Positions 52,275-61,672 are shown, counted from the first letter of the stretch. The stretch: DNA of 64,000 bases from Vibrio diabolicus (GCA_001048675.1 CCKK01000024.1:1-64000), one strand, 5' to 3'. The notes: generated by a model from the letters alone, not told the origin. Numbers and translations are program-made.

Positions 52275-52607
52275 TTAAAGCGGGTGGCTAATTAGCTGCC
52301 CGTTTTTCGTTAGGACGTAATACCCGCCGTCACGGTAGACACCAACCACATAGTGATCGAGCGGCACGTCTTGCCAGCCAAATAGCCCTAGTTCGTCATC
52401 GCAATAAGCGACGATATTCACCAGCTTTACCTTTTGGATATGCAGTAGATAGATATTATCTAGCGCCCCTTTAAATGGTCTGTAGATATACTCGCCATCT
52501 TTCCTTAAAGCGGGGATCTCATTCCCTGCGACTGAATGGCCATCGGCAACGCCGTCTTCGTTTATGTCGATTAGCCCGTAGTGATAACGATGCCTGATAG
52601 TAAACAT
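52275..52607 (-). CDS. hypothetical protein with EF-hand-like loop
   Basis: 110 residues. HYGLIDINEDGVADGHSVAGNEIPAL contains DxNxDGxxDG, like a calcium-binding EF-hand or dockerin loop. The rest is beta-rich. Converges with parB, ends at the palindrome. Not recognised beyond the motif. Confidence 0.5.
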   Translation of the reverse strand: MFTIRHRYHYGLIDINEDGVADGHSVAGNEIPALRKDGEYIYRPFKGALDNIYLLHIQKVKLVNIVAYCDDELGLFGWQDVPLDHYVVGVYRDGGYYVLTKNGQLISHPL

Positions 52608-52624
52608 CCCCTACTCCCAAATGC

Positions 52625-52661
52625 AAAAACGCCAGATTTGACAATTAAATCTGGCGTTTTT
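52625..52661. terminator. bidirectional terminator
   Basis: Fifteen-bp stem AAAAACGCCAGATTT/AAATCTGGCGTTTTT around GACAATT. Serves ddrB-like and 52275-52607 units. Confidence 0.9.
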
Positions 52662-52699
52662 GTGTCTATAAAGGTTGTATAGGCAATATATGCCAAGAA

Positions 52700-54145
52700 C
52701 TATTTTATAGCATGCCTCGAAGCGTTTGCAAGTTCGTCCAGTTGCACACTAGACTCGAACATAAAGCCTGTTTGTACCCCCTCGTTTTCTAGCTCTTGAT
52801 TTACACGCCCAAGAATATCAATAAGCGATGCACCGCCGCCGCCAAACATATCCCCGAGCGCTTGGCCTTGGTGAAGCAGCTCACTATTGATTGCCTCGGC
52901 CATTGCCTTAAATGCCAGTGTCATGCGTTTTGCGCTTCGGTTGTTAGCAGCAATGAATCTCGCCAGCGCTTCGGCCTCGGGATCGTTGTCGCCAAACAAA
53001 CCGGACTGAGCCAATAGCTCATCGATGTGCTGACCGGAATCTTTGGCCTGCCTTACTAGCTCGGTTGCTTGCACCAGTGAGTCAAGTGCTGACTTAGCGA
53101 GGTCAGGTTGTGAGGCGTTAATTTCCACGGCTTCTGCCAGCGTTCCAGACGTGTTTTTATGCACCTCTCCGCTAAGGTATTGCATCTCAACAAACGCGCT
53201 TGCTGCGCCGTTTAGCGCGCTCAAAATGTTGCGAATTTCGGGATCGGCTTCCTCGGCTACCAGCTTCACCAACTTCTCGTTTTTGTACGCCTTGGCAAAC
53301 ACGGCATTTTGCATGCGCTCAATCAGTTGCTTGGTTGGTCGGCCATCTTCGGTAAGTAGTCCGGCGGTTGAGTTATCCCCAATTTCAGTTAAGAAACTGT
53401 TTATAAATCCTTGGTTAGACTTGGCCAAAAGGTTGCCTGTTTCGCTCGGTTGGAATAGAGCAATCATGCGGTCATCGATGCGCTCTGCGTCAACCCAAGC
53501 TGTCTCGGCTGCGCTCATTTGTTGCAAGTCAGAGAGGTTGGAATCTCGGGCAAACTTAGCACGGTTAACTTTGGTGACACGTTCTCGAACCAACACTGGC
53601 TCGCGCATGCTCTCAACTTTCTCCGGTGATAGGTCGAAGCGCTCCGCATTGTCGATTAGGAACTGGCGGTACTTATCAGCCTTGCCCTCTCGATACGCCT
53701 TGATGATAGCTATGGTTCGACCGTTCCCCGACTCCACCACATTATCCGAGCCAACAATCGGTGCACCGTGGCTAGATAGTCCAGAATCGGTTAATTGTTG
53801 TGGACGCAAATCGTTGGCCATCTTTGAGATCTGCAATTTTGAGGATACGCGAGTACGGTCGCGCGGTTGCAGTTCTTGCGGGAAGTTCGGATTGATTCGA
53901 CCGTCTAAGTCGTTCGATGGAATAAGGTCGCGGGCTTCCACGACTTTAAAGCCTGTTTCTACTTCGTCGCCTTTTGCTGTCACAACGTAGCTGGTGCGAC
54001 CTAGCTTGGGTTTTGGATTGTCTGTTGCGTACAGTTGAACAATCTCGGCTAGGTCATTGATGTTTTTCGCCTCTTTGATTTCGGCGCTAATTGATGTGAG
54101 TTGGTTCAATTTGACCGCTCCGGTTGGATTGGCGAGTTTTCGCAT
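52700..54145 (-). CDS. ddrB: DdrB-like protein with ParB-related domain
   Basis: 481 residues. SNDLDGRINPNFPQELQPRDRTRVSSKLQISKMANDLRPQQLTDSGLSSHGAPIVGSDNVVESGNGRTIAIIKAY is the ddrB-ParB nuclease-fold domain (the GNGR loop mirrors ParB's ERR/GxxR). SLLAKSNQGFINSFL and a long helical C-terminus follow. In P1 ddrB belongs to the dar antirestriction set packed in the head. A palindrome overlaps the start. Confidence 0.75.
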   Translation of the reverse strand: MRKLANPTGAVKLNQLTSISAEIKEAKNINDLAEIVQLYATDNPKPKLGRTSYVVTAKGDEVETGFKVVEARDLIPSNDLDGRINPNFPQELQPRDRTRVSSKLQISKMANDLRPQQLTDSGLSSHGAPIVGSDNVVESGNGRTIAIIKAYREGKADKYRQFLIDNAERFDLSPEKVESMREPVLVRERVTKVNRAKFARDSNLSDLQQMSAAETAWVDAERIDDRMIALFQPSETGNLLAKSNQGFINSFLTEIGDNSTAGLLTEDGRPTKQLIERMQNAVFAKAYKNEKLVKLVAEEADPEIRNILSALNGAASAFVEMQYLSGEVHKNTSGTLAEAVEINASQPDLAKSALDSLVQATELVRQAKDSGQHIDELLAQSGLFGDNDPEAEALARFIAANNRSAKRMTLAFKAMAEAINSELLHQGQALGDMFGGGGASLIDILGRVNQELENEGVQTGFMFESSVQLDELANASRHAIK

Positions 54146-54153
54146 GCGAAAAC
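54136..54153. repeat. parS-type palindrome at ddrB-like start
   Basis: GTTTTCGCATGCGAAAAC across the first codons of the ddrB-like gene. Confidence 0.75.
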
Positions 54154-54173
54154 TTTTGGGACAGGGAAAAGGA

Positions 54174-54296
54174 TTAAAGGCTCTTAAGCAATGCGAAAAG
54201 CGCCTTGGCGTAGTTATGACGTTCGCTGGCTGCTAGTGCAAGGTTTAAAGATTGCTTGTAGTAATAGTCTGCTCGGATTTTAGTGAAAACATTCAT
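54174..54296 (-). CDS. 40-residue small protein
   Basis: ATG 54296 to TAA 54174. Helical and basic (FTKIRADYYYKQSLNLAL, RHNYAKALFALLKSL). It lies alone between palindromes, downstream of the 54387 gene. Weak ribosome site; plausible but unproved. Confidence 0.4.
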   Translation of the reverse strand: MNVFTKIRADYYYKQSLNLALAASERHNYAKALFALLKSL

Positions 54297-54321
54297 CGTT
54301 TTTTCTCAAGTTCTCTGAAAA

Positions 54322-54386
54322 GTTTTCGCATGCGAAAACATCCGTGTCTTTCGCGCTCCATGCAAAAAGTTCTCGCATGCGAAAAC
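54322..54386. repeat. two parS-type palindromes
   Basis: GTTTTC form at 54322-54339 and GTTCTC form at 54369-54386, 47 bp apart. Confidence 0.75.
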
Positions 54387-55070
54387 TTAAGCGGCCAGTT
54401 TGTCAGGATTGTGCTCGAACCATTCAATCGCTTTTTGCTTGATGCTATCTAGCTCCAAGCCCTCTGAGTGAACGTCTCGCATTACATCAACAAACAACGA
54501 TGGCTTGGCTGTATTAAACTCCCCTGCAAGGAATCTCGCAACCAGTTCGCTTTGTTCAACTGGACGTTCGCCATTGTCGCGCTCATTCTGCTCAATGTGC
54601 TTAGTGATGATCTTGATAGCCTTGCTACGGTCAGCGCGCGACCAGCTACCAAAACCACCATTTTTCTTGGCTGAGCCCGCATCGTTTTTCCAGTAGTCCA
54701 AACCGCGCGCAACATGCCCCTTGTAGCCAAACTGGAAGTTTTCGCCATCCTTGTAAACAACGTAGTTATCCCCCTTTTCAACCATTTGGTAGTTAGGGAA
54801 AAACGCCATTTCGTATTCGTACCAGTTAGGCAGAAGTAGCACTTCATTGAGCTTTTCAATCTTATCGGAGCGGCCTAACTTGGAAAATTCTTCTACCGAT
54901 ATTGGCTCATCCGAACTTGATACCGGTTCCTGCTCAACCTTTTGGTTAGCGCCTGTCAGTTTATTAAGAATTTCCACCAGCTCACGGTTCTTTTTGATGC
55001 GTTCACCAATCGATAGCTGGCCACTCTTAAGCTCTTTCAACAAACCCGCAGCATCGCGGTTGAGCGTCAT
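54387..55070 (-). CDS. hypothetical protein of the dar/ddr block
   Basis: 227 residues from ATG 55070 (AAGAGA upstream; alternative 55091). N-terminal helical region (LLKELKSGQLSIGERIKKNRELVEILNKL) also seen in DdrA-type proteins, then a compact domain (NYQMVEKGDNYVVYKDGENFQFGYKGHVARGLDYW). Position between DarA-like and DdrB-like genes suggests a virion-internal antirestriction partner. Confidence 0.55.
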   Translation of the reverse strand: MTLNRDAAGLLKELKSGQLSIGERIKKNRELVEILNKLTGANQKVEQEPVSSSDEPISVEEFSKLGRSDKIEKLNEVLLLPNWYEYEMAFFPNYQMVEKGDNYVVYKDGENFQFGYKGHVARGLDYWKNDAGSAKKNGGFGSWSRADRSKAIKIITKHIEQNERDNGERPVEQSELVARFLAGEFNTAKPSLFVDVMRDVHSEGLELDSIKQKAIEWFEHNPDKLAA

Positions 55071-55138
55071 TTTTTCTCTTAAGCTTAACACTTGATTCTC
55101 TCCGGTTTAGGCCGCCGAAGTGGCGGCCTTGGTTGTGA

Positions 55139-58100
55139 TTAAATTTGCGCTTGGATCATGCTTGTGATGTTGCTTAGAGCGGCATCCATCAACGCTTCGT
55201 TCTCTGCTATTTGGTCGTTAGCTTCGAAGTGGGCGTAAGCCTGTTCTAGTGCGGTTTGGAACTCATCAACCAATTCCGGCGTAGGTTCACCAGTGAAATC
55301 TCGGATTTCCTTTAGTTTCTCTACATGTTCCATTTCTTCGTTATTGCCCTCTGTTTCAGATTGAGGCGCCTCACTACTTAGATTGAACGCTTTCACTAAT
55401 AGCGCTTCCATTTCCGCTGTATCGTCAAATTCACCGATCAAGTCGTTGCCTTGGTATAGCGCGAACTTGTACTCGCCATCTTTAGCGATCGGATAAATGT
55501 CAGCGTGGCTTTCATTTAACCATGAACGGGCGATTAGCGGAGCGTACACGTTCGCTGGCACTGAGCCATTTACTGAGTGGATACCTGCCGCAACACTTGG
55601 TTGTACCAATGCGCCTTTTTCGTTGTAGTAGGTATCCACAGATTGCCAGTCCTTAATCGTCTCAAGTTGAGCTTTCGCTTTTTCGCTTAAGTCGGTCGCT
55701 AGAATGTCGAATAGAACGTCTAGGCTGTAAGTGAGTCCGTCCTCATCTTTCGCATTAATCGACTTCACTCGGCCTGTTGGGAAAGTCACTTCCTGCTTAC
55801 CAAGTTTTAGCTCTAGGTTGGTAAAGGCTTCTAGCTGCTCAAGCGCTTTCGCTTCTTCTTCATCTAGGCTTTCACGGAATGAGGTAACGTCTAATACGTC
55901 ATCCTCTGCCTGTTCGCCTTGCTGGTGCATTTCAGTTAGAGACGCGAGCTCTACCACTTTGCGCTCTTTACCAAAATCAAAGTCCACGGTTAGGCGGCCA
56001 CCAAAGAAATTGCGATCGTGGTAATCGGTCATCGTGTCGCTGTTGTTGTAGTCGTATTGGCCTACATAAGCGTTAACGAACTCGATCAGCTGATCTACTG
56101 CTTCGGTATAACGGCTCATACCGTGTGGCGCTGGCGAGTTAGGGTTATCAATCTCGAACTGTAGGTAAGCTGGATTGTAGAGCATGACGTTTCTTGGCAA
56201 GTCAGTCAGCGTTAGGTCTAGTGTGCCGTAGCGAGGCTTGCGTACTGAGATTTTAACGTCATTACTGATCTTGCCAGCTTTCTTAAGCTGAGCGATAAAG
56301 GCGCGGATTCGCTTAGCGATTTCACCCGTATCTCGAATGCCCTCGCTCTCATAGATTGAGCCAAATGAATATTGAGTTGGGTCTAGTGCGAGAAGTTGTT
56401 TTTCTTCCTCGGATGCACCCTTGCTCACTTCATCTGCTGTGTCAGATTCTACGGCGTTCTTAGCACCCAATAGCTCAAGCAGTTTGTTAGCACCGTCAAC
56501 CGTTAGGTAGCTGCGAGAATTGGTGTTAGCGATAAAGCGTAGCTCTTTACCCTTGTTCGACTTCGCAGAGAAGAAACTGTAGCCAAATGTATTTTCCATT
56601 TGGTTCTCTTGTTCTTCGGTTAGCGCAATATCGTTAATCTTGCCGTCAGCGTCCACCTTAGCCAGTAGCTTGTCGGCGTTCTCGCGTAGTGTTGGGCGCG
56701 AGTGAAGCGAACCCGAGCCGTTAATGGCTAACGTTGAATACAATGATTCAAAGCCGTTGATTGTGGTGAACATGGCCGGACTGACAGGCTCTAGTGGTGC
56801 GCTGTATTCCGTCTCTGCAATTTGCTCAAGCGTTTTGCCGTCCTTAAACATGTTAAAGATTGCAATAGTGCTTTCTTTCACTGCTTGGTCGTTTAGTTGA
56901 GTCGCGTTTTGCTGCGCTGCTGCGCCCTCTAGGCCAGTTTCTAGCACCTTGCCTGTGTACGTATCGATAACGCTAAAATCAGATTGGCCAATAGTGCCAA
57001 CTGGTGCGTAGCGTTTCTCGCGTGTCGCCTTGAATTGACCTTTATGGTTCAAGTCAGGCAACGCAGCAAGGCTAGGGAAGCCACGGCTTTCGTATTCCGC
57101 TTCGATAGCTTTTGTGTACCACAATGGCATGACCGAGTTATGGATAGCGCGCGCCATCTGGTCATTGTCGATCTGCTCATCGTTATCCAAGTATCTAAAA
57201 CCATGAATTGCCAGGATGTCTTGGTTGGTAACACTTGCCATTGCATAGTGCTGAGCAAAGAGCTCATCTGAACTTAGTTCGGATAGGTCAGGGTAGATAC
57301 CGTCATCAATCGCCTTAATGAAGCGCTCAACTTTTTGGTAGTCCTCGCCTTGGTCTGCCATTGCTGGAATGACGGTTTCACCTTTTGCCTTGGTGTAAGC
57401 TACGTCTCCCTCATGGTAAACCGTAGTCGCGCTAAACGCTTTTTCTACGTCATCCAGTGCTAACGCTTCGCCGTTCTCAAACTTCTCGTATAGGTCGCCA
57501 CGTAGCGCGCGTAGGTCGAACATTTTCGCCGTTGCACTAAAGAATCCGTCACGGTAGTTCAAGATAGCTTGCAGTAGGTCAGCGCGTTTCGCACGGCGGT
57601 TAAATGGAATGCGATGAGCCGTTAGGAAATCAGTGATCTCTTTGCGGTTCTTAAATTGCGCTTCCAGTGACGCTAGGGTTTCACCTTGTAGTGATTCCAC
57701 TAGGTGCGCTTGTTCTGAAATACGCTTAGCTTGGTCATCCACTTTCTCGCCACGTTTTAGTGTTTTACCAGTACCTAGCGTTAGGTCAGCTAGCATAACA
57801 AGACGTTTGCGATCGCTTGGGTTTACTGACTGCATATCCTTAAGTTGGGATAGAGCTGCTTCTTGGAAGCGCATGCGGCCTTGCGTGTGTTCTGCTTGGC
57901 GCTGTAATTCAGCATCGCTTTGAACCAGCATTAGGTCTTCGGCAATCTCTTGAATCATGTCCGGCGTCACAAGGTCAATCGATGCGCTCCATAGCTTGTA
58001 CGCGTTTGGATTTTCCTTGCGGTTCTTCATTTCTGGTTGCTGGCGTAGCTGCTTAGCGAACGCTGCTTTGAAGCCCACTTGTTTTAGGGTATCGAGCGTA

Positions 58101-59932
58101 GACTGAGGAATTTCATCAACGCCTTTGTCCTCAACCCATTGGTCTAGCGCTTCGGTTGCGATGCGCTCCGCTTCTTCTAGGTCGCCCTCAACCATGCCAA
58201 ATAGCGGCTCTAGGTCAAAGTTACTTACTAATTCTGGTGGCAGTTTTTGGTCATAAGCGATCGCACCGTGGCGAATGCCATTACCAGCGTCAGCGAATTG
58301 CTCTTTAGCCGATTCTGGATCGAGGTACTTAACCACTTGATGTTGTGGCGGCGTCGTACCCAAGCCATAAGGGCGTAGACGTAGGCCATACCAGAATAGG
58401 TTATCCGTGGTTTCGTCTTTGTCTTGGTCGTTCGCGTTTGGCTCGTCGTTCTCAATTGGTTGTGGTTCTTCGTTGCTGTCATCGGTATCTTGAAGCAACT
58501 TAGATTCGCGATCGTAGTCAGCCAGAATAAGTGATTTAGCAGCTTCCCAACCTTGTAGATCGTCGCCACCAGCAAGCGGTGAACCCTCGCCGTAAGTGAC
58601 AGCCAAGGTTTGGTTATCGCGCGCGTGGATCATGTACTGGCCAAAGCTATCATCGTCGTTCGCGTCAGGCGATTCGAAGTAGACAAACGGCTCGCTATCT
58701 TCGCCTTTATCCATCTTCCAGCCCTTAGCAATGGTCTTGCGACCAATAAGAGCCAATAGCCATTCTTTGCGCTCGATATTTGCTTTTCGTTCCCGTTCTT
58801 CGTCTGACAACTGAGGAAAATCGTTTTCAATTGAATCACGGATGTATTCTTTAGCCTCGGCAAGCTCTGATACCGTCATAGCACCTTTATCGAGGTCATA
58901 AATCACATCATTGATGTACGACTCTGAATAAGTGCTAGGAACGTTTTGATTTGCTGCACCTGCAAACTCTAATGAGTCTTTAAACTCTTGGCTTAGCTGC
59001 TTAACAAAGGCATCAAGATCGCCATTGAAAGCACGGTTAATGATGAAGTCGCGTTTCTCTTGCTTAGTCCATGAAGCGTCCCATTGCTCGATCACTTGAG
59101 ACGAACTACCACCAGCGTTTACATTTTTCGTTGCTGTATTTGCTGCTGGCTTGATAGCAGCAAGCTGTTTTCGTAGTTCTTCTTGGATTTCGTTCTGCGT
59201 AGCAATCTGAGTTTCCAAGCGCTTCTCTTTCTTGGCCAGCTCATCGAGCTTTTGTTCCAAGTCGGTAGCTTCTTCGCCTAGTTGCGCAGCTTGTTCATCA
59301 AGTTCTTGTGCCTTTTGTTGCGCTTCTTCCAATGCTTTCTTGTCAGCGTCTTTCTTGGCCTTAGCAGCGACAAATTTCTCGCTGTTGTTTTCAAGCAACT
59401 GCACTAGCTTGTTGGTCACTTCCTTAAGGGATAAATCCATGTTGCCCTTTGGCGCGACTACGTGAGTAATATCGCGCGAGTTCATTAGAAAGCGGAACGC
59501 GATTAACGTGTCATCTGGATTGATTTTTAGCGGATCGTTATCCGGCGCATGGAACGCAATAGAAATGCTCTGGCCATCTGAAAACGGGATTTTCACCATT
59601 TGGACAGCAACCGCACCAGACTTGCGCGGTTTGCCTACTTCAACGGCTTCTACCGATAAAGTAGGGGTTTTACGCTCCAAGTGCTTACCGAATTGCTGAG
59701 CACGAAATTCAAGCCTTGAGGCTTTCGATTTGAACGCCTCTAGCATCATTTGTGGCACAGGTTTGCACTGATACAAGTAGGTGTTCTCCAAATCCTCAAG
59801 TGACAATGCTTCTAGGATTTGATCGGCGTTTTTACCTTGCAGCACCGCTTCAATCTGCTCCGGCGTGAGTTTCTTGGCCAGATGGTCGATGCGATCCACA
59901 ATCTTGATTTGATTTTGACTGGTAAACATCAT
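55139..59932 (-). CDS. large DarA-like virion protein
   Basis: 1597 residues. The N-terminal 200 residues contain FSDGQSISIAFHAPDND and LIAFRFLMNSRDITHVV, matching the N-terminal part of the neighbour at 59929-60561 (DarA_N type). A coiled coil spans about 190-265 (QKAQELDEQAAQLGEEATDL). NLFWYGLRLRPYGLGTTPPQHQ...IRHGAIAYDQKLPPELVSNFDLEPLF (about 500-570) is the C-terminal DarA domain seen in many such proteins. The rest is long and unassigned. Expected to be packed in the head with DarB. Confidence 0.6.
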   Translation of the reverse strand: MMFTSQNQIKIVDRIDHLAKKLTPEQIEAVLQGKNADQILEALSLEDLENTYLYQCKPVPQMMLEAFKSKASRLEFRAQQFGKHLERKTPTLSVEAVEVGKPRKSGAVAVQMVKIPFSDGQSISIAFHAPDNDPLKINPDDTLIAFRFLMNSRDITHVVAPKGNMDLSLKEVTNKLVQLLENNSEKFVAAKAKKDADKKALEEAQQKAQELDEQAAQLGEEATDLEQKLDELAKKEKRLETQIATQNEIQEELRKQLAAIKPAANTATKNVNAGGSSSQVIEQWDASWTKQEKRDFIINRAFNGDLDAFVKQLSQEFKDSLEFAGAANQNVPSTYSESYINDVIYDLDKGAMTVSELAEAKEYIRDSIENDFPQLSDEERERKANIERKEWLLALIGRKTIAKGWKMDKGEDSEPFVYFESPDANDDDSFGQYMIHARDNQTLAVTYGEGSPLAGGDDLQGWEAAKSLILADYDRESKLLQDTDDSNEEPQPIENDEPNANDQDKDETTDNLFWYGLRLRPYGLGTTPPQHQVVKYLDPESAKEQFADAGNGIRHGAIAYDQKLPPELVSNFDLEPLFGMVEGDLEEAERIATEALDQWVEDKGVDEIPQSTLDTLKQVGFKAAFAKQLRQQPEMKNRKENPNAYKLWSASIDLVTPDMIQEIAEDLMLVQSDAELQRQAEHTQGRMRFQEAALSQLKDMQSVNPSDRKRLVMLADLTLGTGKTLKRGEKVDDQAKRISEQAHLVESLQGETLASLEAQFKNRKEITDFLTAHRIPFNRRAKRADLLQAILNYRDGFFSATAKMFDLRALRGDLYEKFENGEALALDDVEKAFSATTVYHEGDVAYTKAKGETVIPAMADQGEDYQKVERFIKAIDDGIYPDLSELSSDELFAQHYAMASVTNQDILAIHGFRYLDNDEQIDNDQMARAIHNSVMPLWYTKAIEAEYESRGFPSLAALPDLNHKGQFKATREKRYAPVGTIGQSDFSVIDTYTGKVLETGLEGAAAQQNATQLNDQAVKESTIAIFNMFKDGKTLEQIAETEYSAPLEPVSPAMFTTINGFESLYSTLAINGSGSLHSRPTLRENADKLLAKVDADGKINDIALTEEQENQMENTFGYSFFSAKSNKGKELRFIANTNSRSYLTVDGANKLLELLGAKNAVESDTADEVSKGASEEEKQLLALDPTQYSFGSIYESEGIRDTGEIAKRIRAFIAQLKKAGKISNDVKISVRKPRYGTLDLTLTDLPRNVMLYNPAYLQFEIDNPNSPAPHGMSRYTEAVDQLIEFVNAYVGQYDYNNSDTMTDYHDRNFFGGRLTVDFDFGKERKVVELASLTEMHQQGEQAEDDVLDVTSFRESLDEEEAKALEQLEAFTNLELKLGKQEVTFPTGRVKSINAKDEDGLTYSLDVLFDILATDLSEKAKAQLETIKDWQSVDTYYNEKGALVQPSVAAGIHSVNGSVPANVYAPLIARSWLNESHADIYPIAKDGEYKFALYQGNDLIGEFDDTAEMEALLVKAFNLSSEAPQSETEGNNEEMEHVEKLKEIRDFTGEPTPELVDEFQTALEQAYAHFEANDQIAENEALMDAALSNITSMIQAQI

Positions 59933-60561
59933 GACTTTGCCGCCTCTAATTGTGCTTCAAGTTCTTTGGTTTCTTGCTTCTCTTGCTCTAATGCAGTTTC
60001 GAGATCTGCTATGCGGCGTTGTTCTTCTTCCAACTTAGTGCGAACGCTATCCCGAGCGGCTAGGGCATTGGTGTAATTGGACTGAGCGACTTGTTCAGCC
60101 GCTTTGGCTTCTTCAAGTCGCTTAGCAACAGAACGTGTAGCTGGTTGAATGTCTGAGGTGTCTTTAACGGCTTTAGCCGCTTTACGTGCAACTTGCTTGT
60201 CAAACTTGCTTTGGTTGCGCTTCATTAGGCGAACCATTTCACGCGCAAGCTCGCGCTCGTTCTTCACGCTAGGGATAGGCTGTTTAGTGCTGTTGAGTGT
60301 CATTTGGAAAATATCACCCTCATCACCAATAAACAGCGTCATTGACTGGCCATTATCAAAGAATAACTTGGCGCGTTTAACTGTCTCGCCGTCTCGTCTC
60401 GTTCTCTTGTTCGAGGCTTCTACGTCTGTAACAGTCGCACCAGCTTGTTTTAACGCAGTGATCAGACTCTTAAGGCCGCGTTCGGTCACGTTGTCAAAAT
60501 CGACCACCACATAGTTATGTGACTGGTCTAGTGCAAACTTACTGTTGTTACGCAATTTCAA
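59929..60561 (-). CDS. DarA_N-like protein
   Basis: 210 residues: a DarA_N-type domain (NYVVVDFDNVTERGLKSLI, LFFDNGQSMTLFIGDEGDIFQMTLNS) followed by a coiled coil (LEEEQRRIADLETALEQEKQ). Overlaps the large gene by four bases. The pair may assemble inside the prohead. Confidence 0.6.
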   Translation of the reverse strand: MKLRNNSKFALDQSHNYVVVDFDNVTERGLKSLITALKQAGATVTDVEASNKRTRRDGETVKRAKLFFDNGQSMTLFIGDEGDIFQMTLNSTKQPIPSVKNERELAREMVRLMKRNQSKFDKQVARKAAKAVKDTSDIQPATRSVAKRLEEAKAAEQVAQSNYTNALAARDSVRTKLEEEQRRIADLETALEQEKQETKELEAQLEAAKS

Positions 60562-60961
60562 ATTCCTCTGAATATGTCGTACAGGTAGGAAAGATTTTGT
60601 ACAGCGGATTGATTAGGGAACAGGAGCGCTCAATCTTAACGTCCAGAATCCACTCGCCATGCAGCTTTTCCCCCGCTTCGAGTTCGAGTAACTTGCGATC
60701 GAACGTCAGGTATTCGCTGTTATGTCCGGCGTGTGAAAAGTCGAGCTTACGTGTGCGAGTAATGACGGTTTTTGGTCGTTTTTTACTGCGCAACGAATAG
60801 GTTAAAGTCCCACTCGTTATGGCTCGCTGAGATTGATAACCAAGAACGAATCGAATCACATCGGGATCGTCCATCTGGTTTGCATGCAGTATTTTTACTG
60901 CGTTTCGTTTAAGCAAAAATCGGTCAGCAATGGCTAGGCCAATTACTGCAAATTCCATCAT
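60548..60961 (-). CDS. hypothetical protein between holin and DarA-like genes
   Basis: 137 residues; SSRPKTVITRTRKLDF-like basic segment and EYLTFDRKLLELEAGEKLHG. Overlaps genes on both sides by a few bases. Not recognised. Confidence 0.5.
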   Translation of the reverse strand: MMEFAVIGLAIADRFLLKRNAVKILHANQMDDPDVIRFVLGYQSQRAITSGTLTYSLRSKKRPKTVITRTRKLDFSHAGHNSEYLTFDRKLLELEAGEKLHGEWILDVKIERSCSLINPLYKIFPTCTTYSEEFEIA

Positions 60962-61281
60962 TTGCCTTGACCTCCGGTATTAAAAAATCTCGCTAACATT
61001 TGGCTAGCCAGCTTGCGGATAAAGTTGATCGAGTCTGCTCCGTTGTTCGACGCAATGAGGACAAGCGCGCTGGTATAACCAGCCTCCACACCCTCGCTTT
61101 CACACAAGTAAGCGACTATCAAACCGACCACCAACGCCAGCGTTAGCTCGGTTAAAAAATCAAGGAATCCACCAGCTAGACGTTGCTCGCGTATGCCTTG
61201 GAGATATGACCCAACACCACTGAGGACAGATAGAGCCAGTACGCTAATCGCAAAGCTCTCACCAACAACTGACACTGGCAT
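60958..61281 (-). CDS. holin-like membrane protein
   Basis: 107 residues with GGGGGA before the ATG. Two to three membrane segments (FAISVLALSVLSGVGSYL; LTLALVVGLIVAYLC; YTSALVLIASNNGADS) and a charged tail, with the GxxxxYLxGxRxQR...TE element and NGADSINFIRK like lambda-S/P2-type holins. Heads the leftward dar operon, an odd place for lysis control. A one-mismatch GTTCGGAAT site lies upstream. Confidence 0.65.
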   Translation of the reverse strand: MPVSVVGESFAISVLALSVLSGVGSYLQGIREQRLAGGFLDFLTELTLALVVGLIVAYLCESEGVEAGYTSALVLIASNNGADSINFIRKLASQMLARFFNTGGQGK

Positions 61282-61297
61282 TAAATCCCCCTTTCGT

Positions 61298-61350
61298 ATA
61301 TTACCTAGCGAGTGTATTCGGAATGGTGGCTTTTGCTCAATAGACGGGCG
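61298..61350 (-). promoter_or_regulatory. possible promoter of the holin-dar operon with ATTCGGAAT
   Basis: ATTCGGAAT (61316-61324), one mismatch from the shared motif. Leftward TTGAGC and TACACT lie 18 bases apart with the motif in the spacer. Confidence 0.45.
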
Positions 61351-61424
61351 TTACTTACTTTTGAATGGGTATCAAATAGGGCTGTTTTGCGGAAAAAGTT
61401 AGATTTCAAGAGCCTATATAAAAA

Positions 61425-61460
61425 AGAAGCCTCTCACCCAAAAGGCTGGTGAGAGGCTAA
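61425..61460 (-). terminator. intrinsic terminator
   Basis: GCCTCTCACC-CAAAAGGCT-GGTGAGAGGC; on the minus strand followed by TTCTTTTTT. Second stop after the tail-fibre gene. Confidence 0.8.
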
Positions 61461-61579
61461 TCCAAGCGTTTTGTTGCGCGGCAACGCATACAAAACTTCC
61501 AACGAGGATAGTCGAGTCGAATCGATATTTGACGAGGAAGATTATATAAATATTGATTTTCGCATCAATATGCGCCCAT

Positions 61580-61638
61580 GTTTTCGCATGCGAAAACTTT
61601 AGGGAATGGCATGTTTTAAAGTTCTCGCATGCGAAAAC
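61580..61638. repeat. two parS-type palindromes
   Basis: GTTTTC form at 61580-61597 and GTTCTC form at 61621-61638, 41 bp apart, between tail fibre and holin units. Confidence 0.75.
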
Positions 61639-61645
61639 TTTTGCA

Positions 61646-61672
61646 AAAAAAGGGACAGCATCGTGTCCCTTT
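61646..61672 (-). terminator. tail-fibre terminator
   Basis: Stem GGGACA-GCATCG-TGTCCC, minus-strand T-run, ten bases after the stop. Confidence 0.85.

Noticed and set aside
52796..59699. Rightward frames inside the ddrB/DarA-like genes
   Set aside because: Shadows, rich in serine, arginine and cysteine as expected of reverse-strand reading.
49290..61638. Repeats considered as CRISPR
   Set aside because: Spacing is irregular (41 bp to several kb), the repeat is a perfect palindrome and no cas gene is present.
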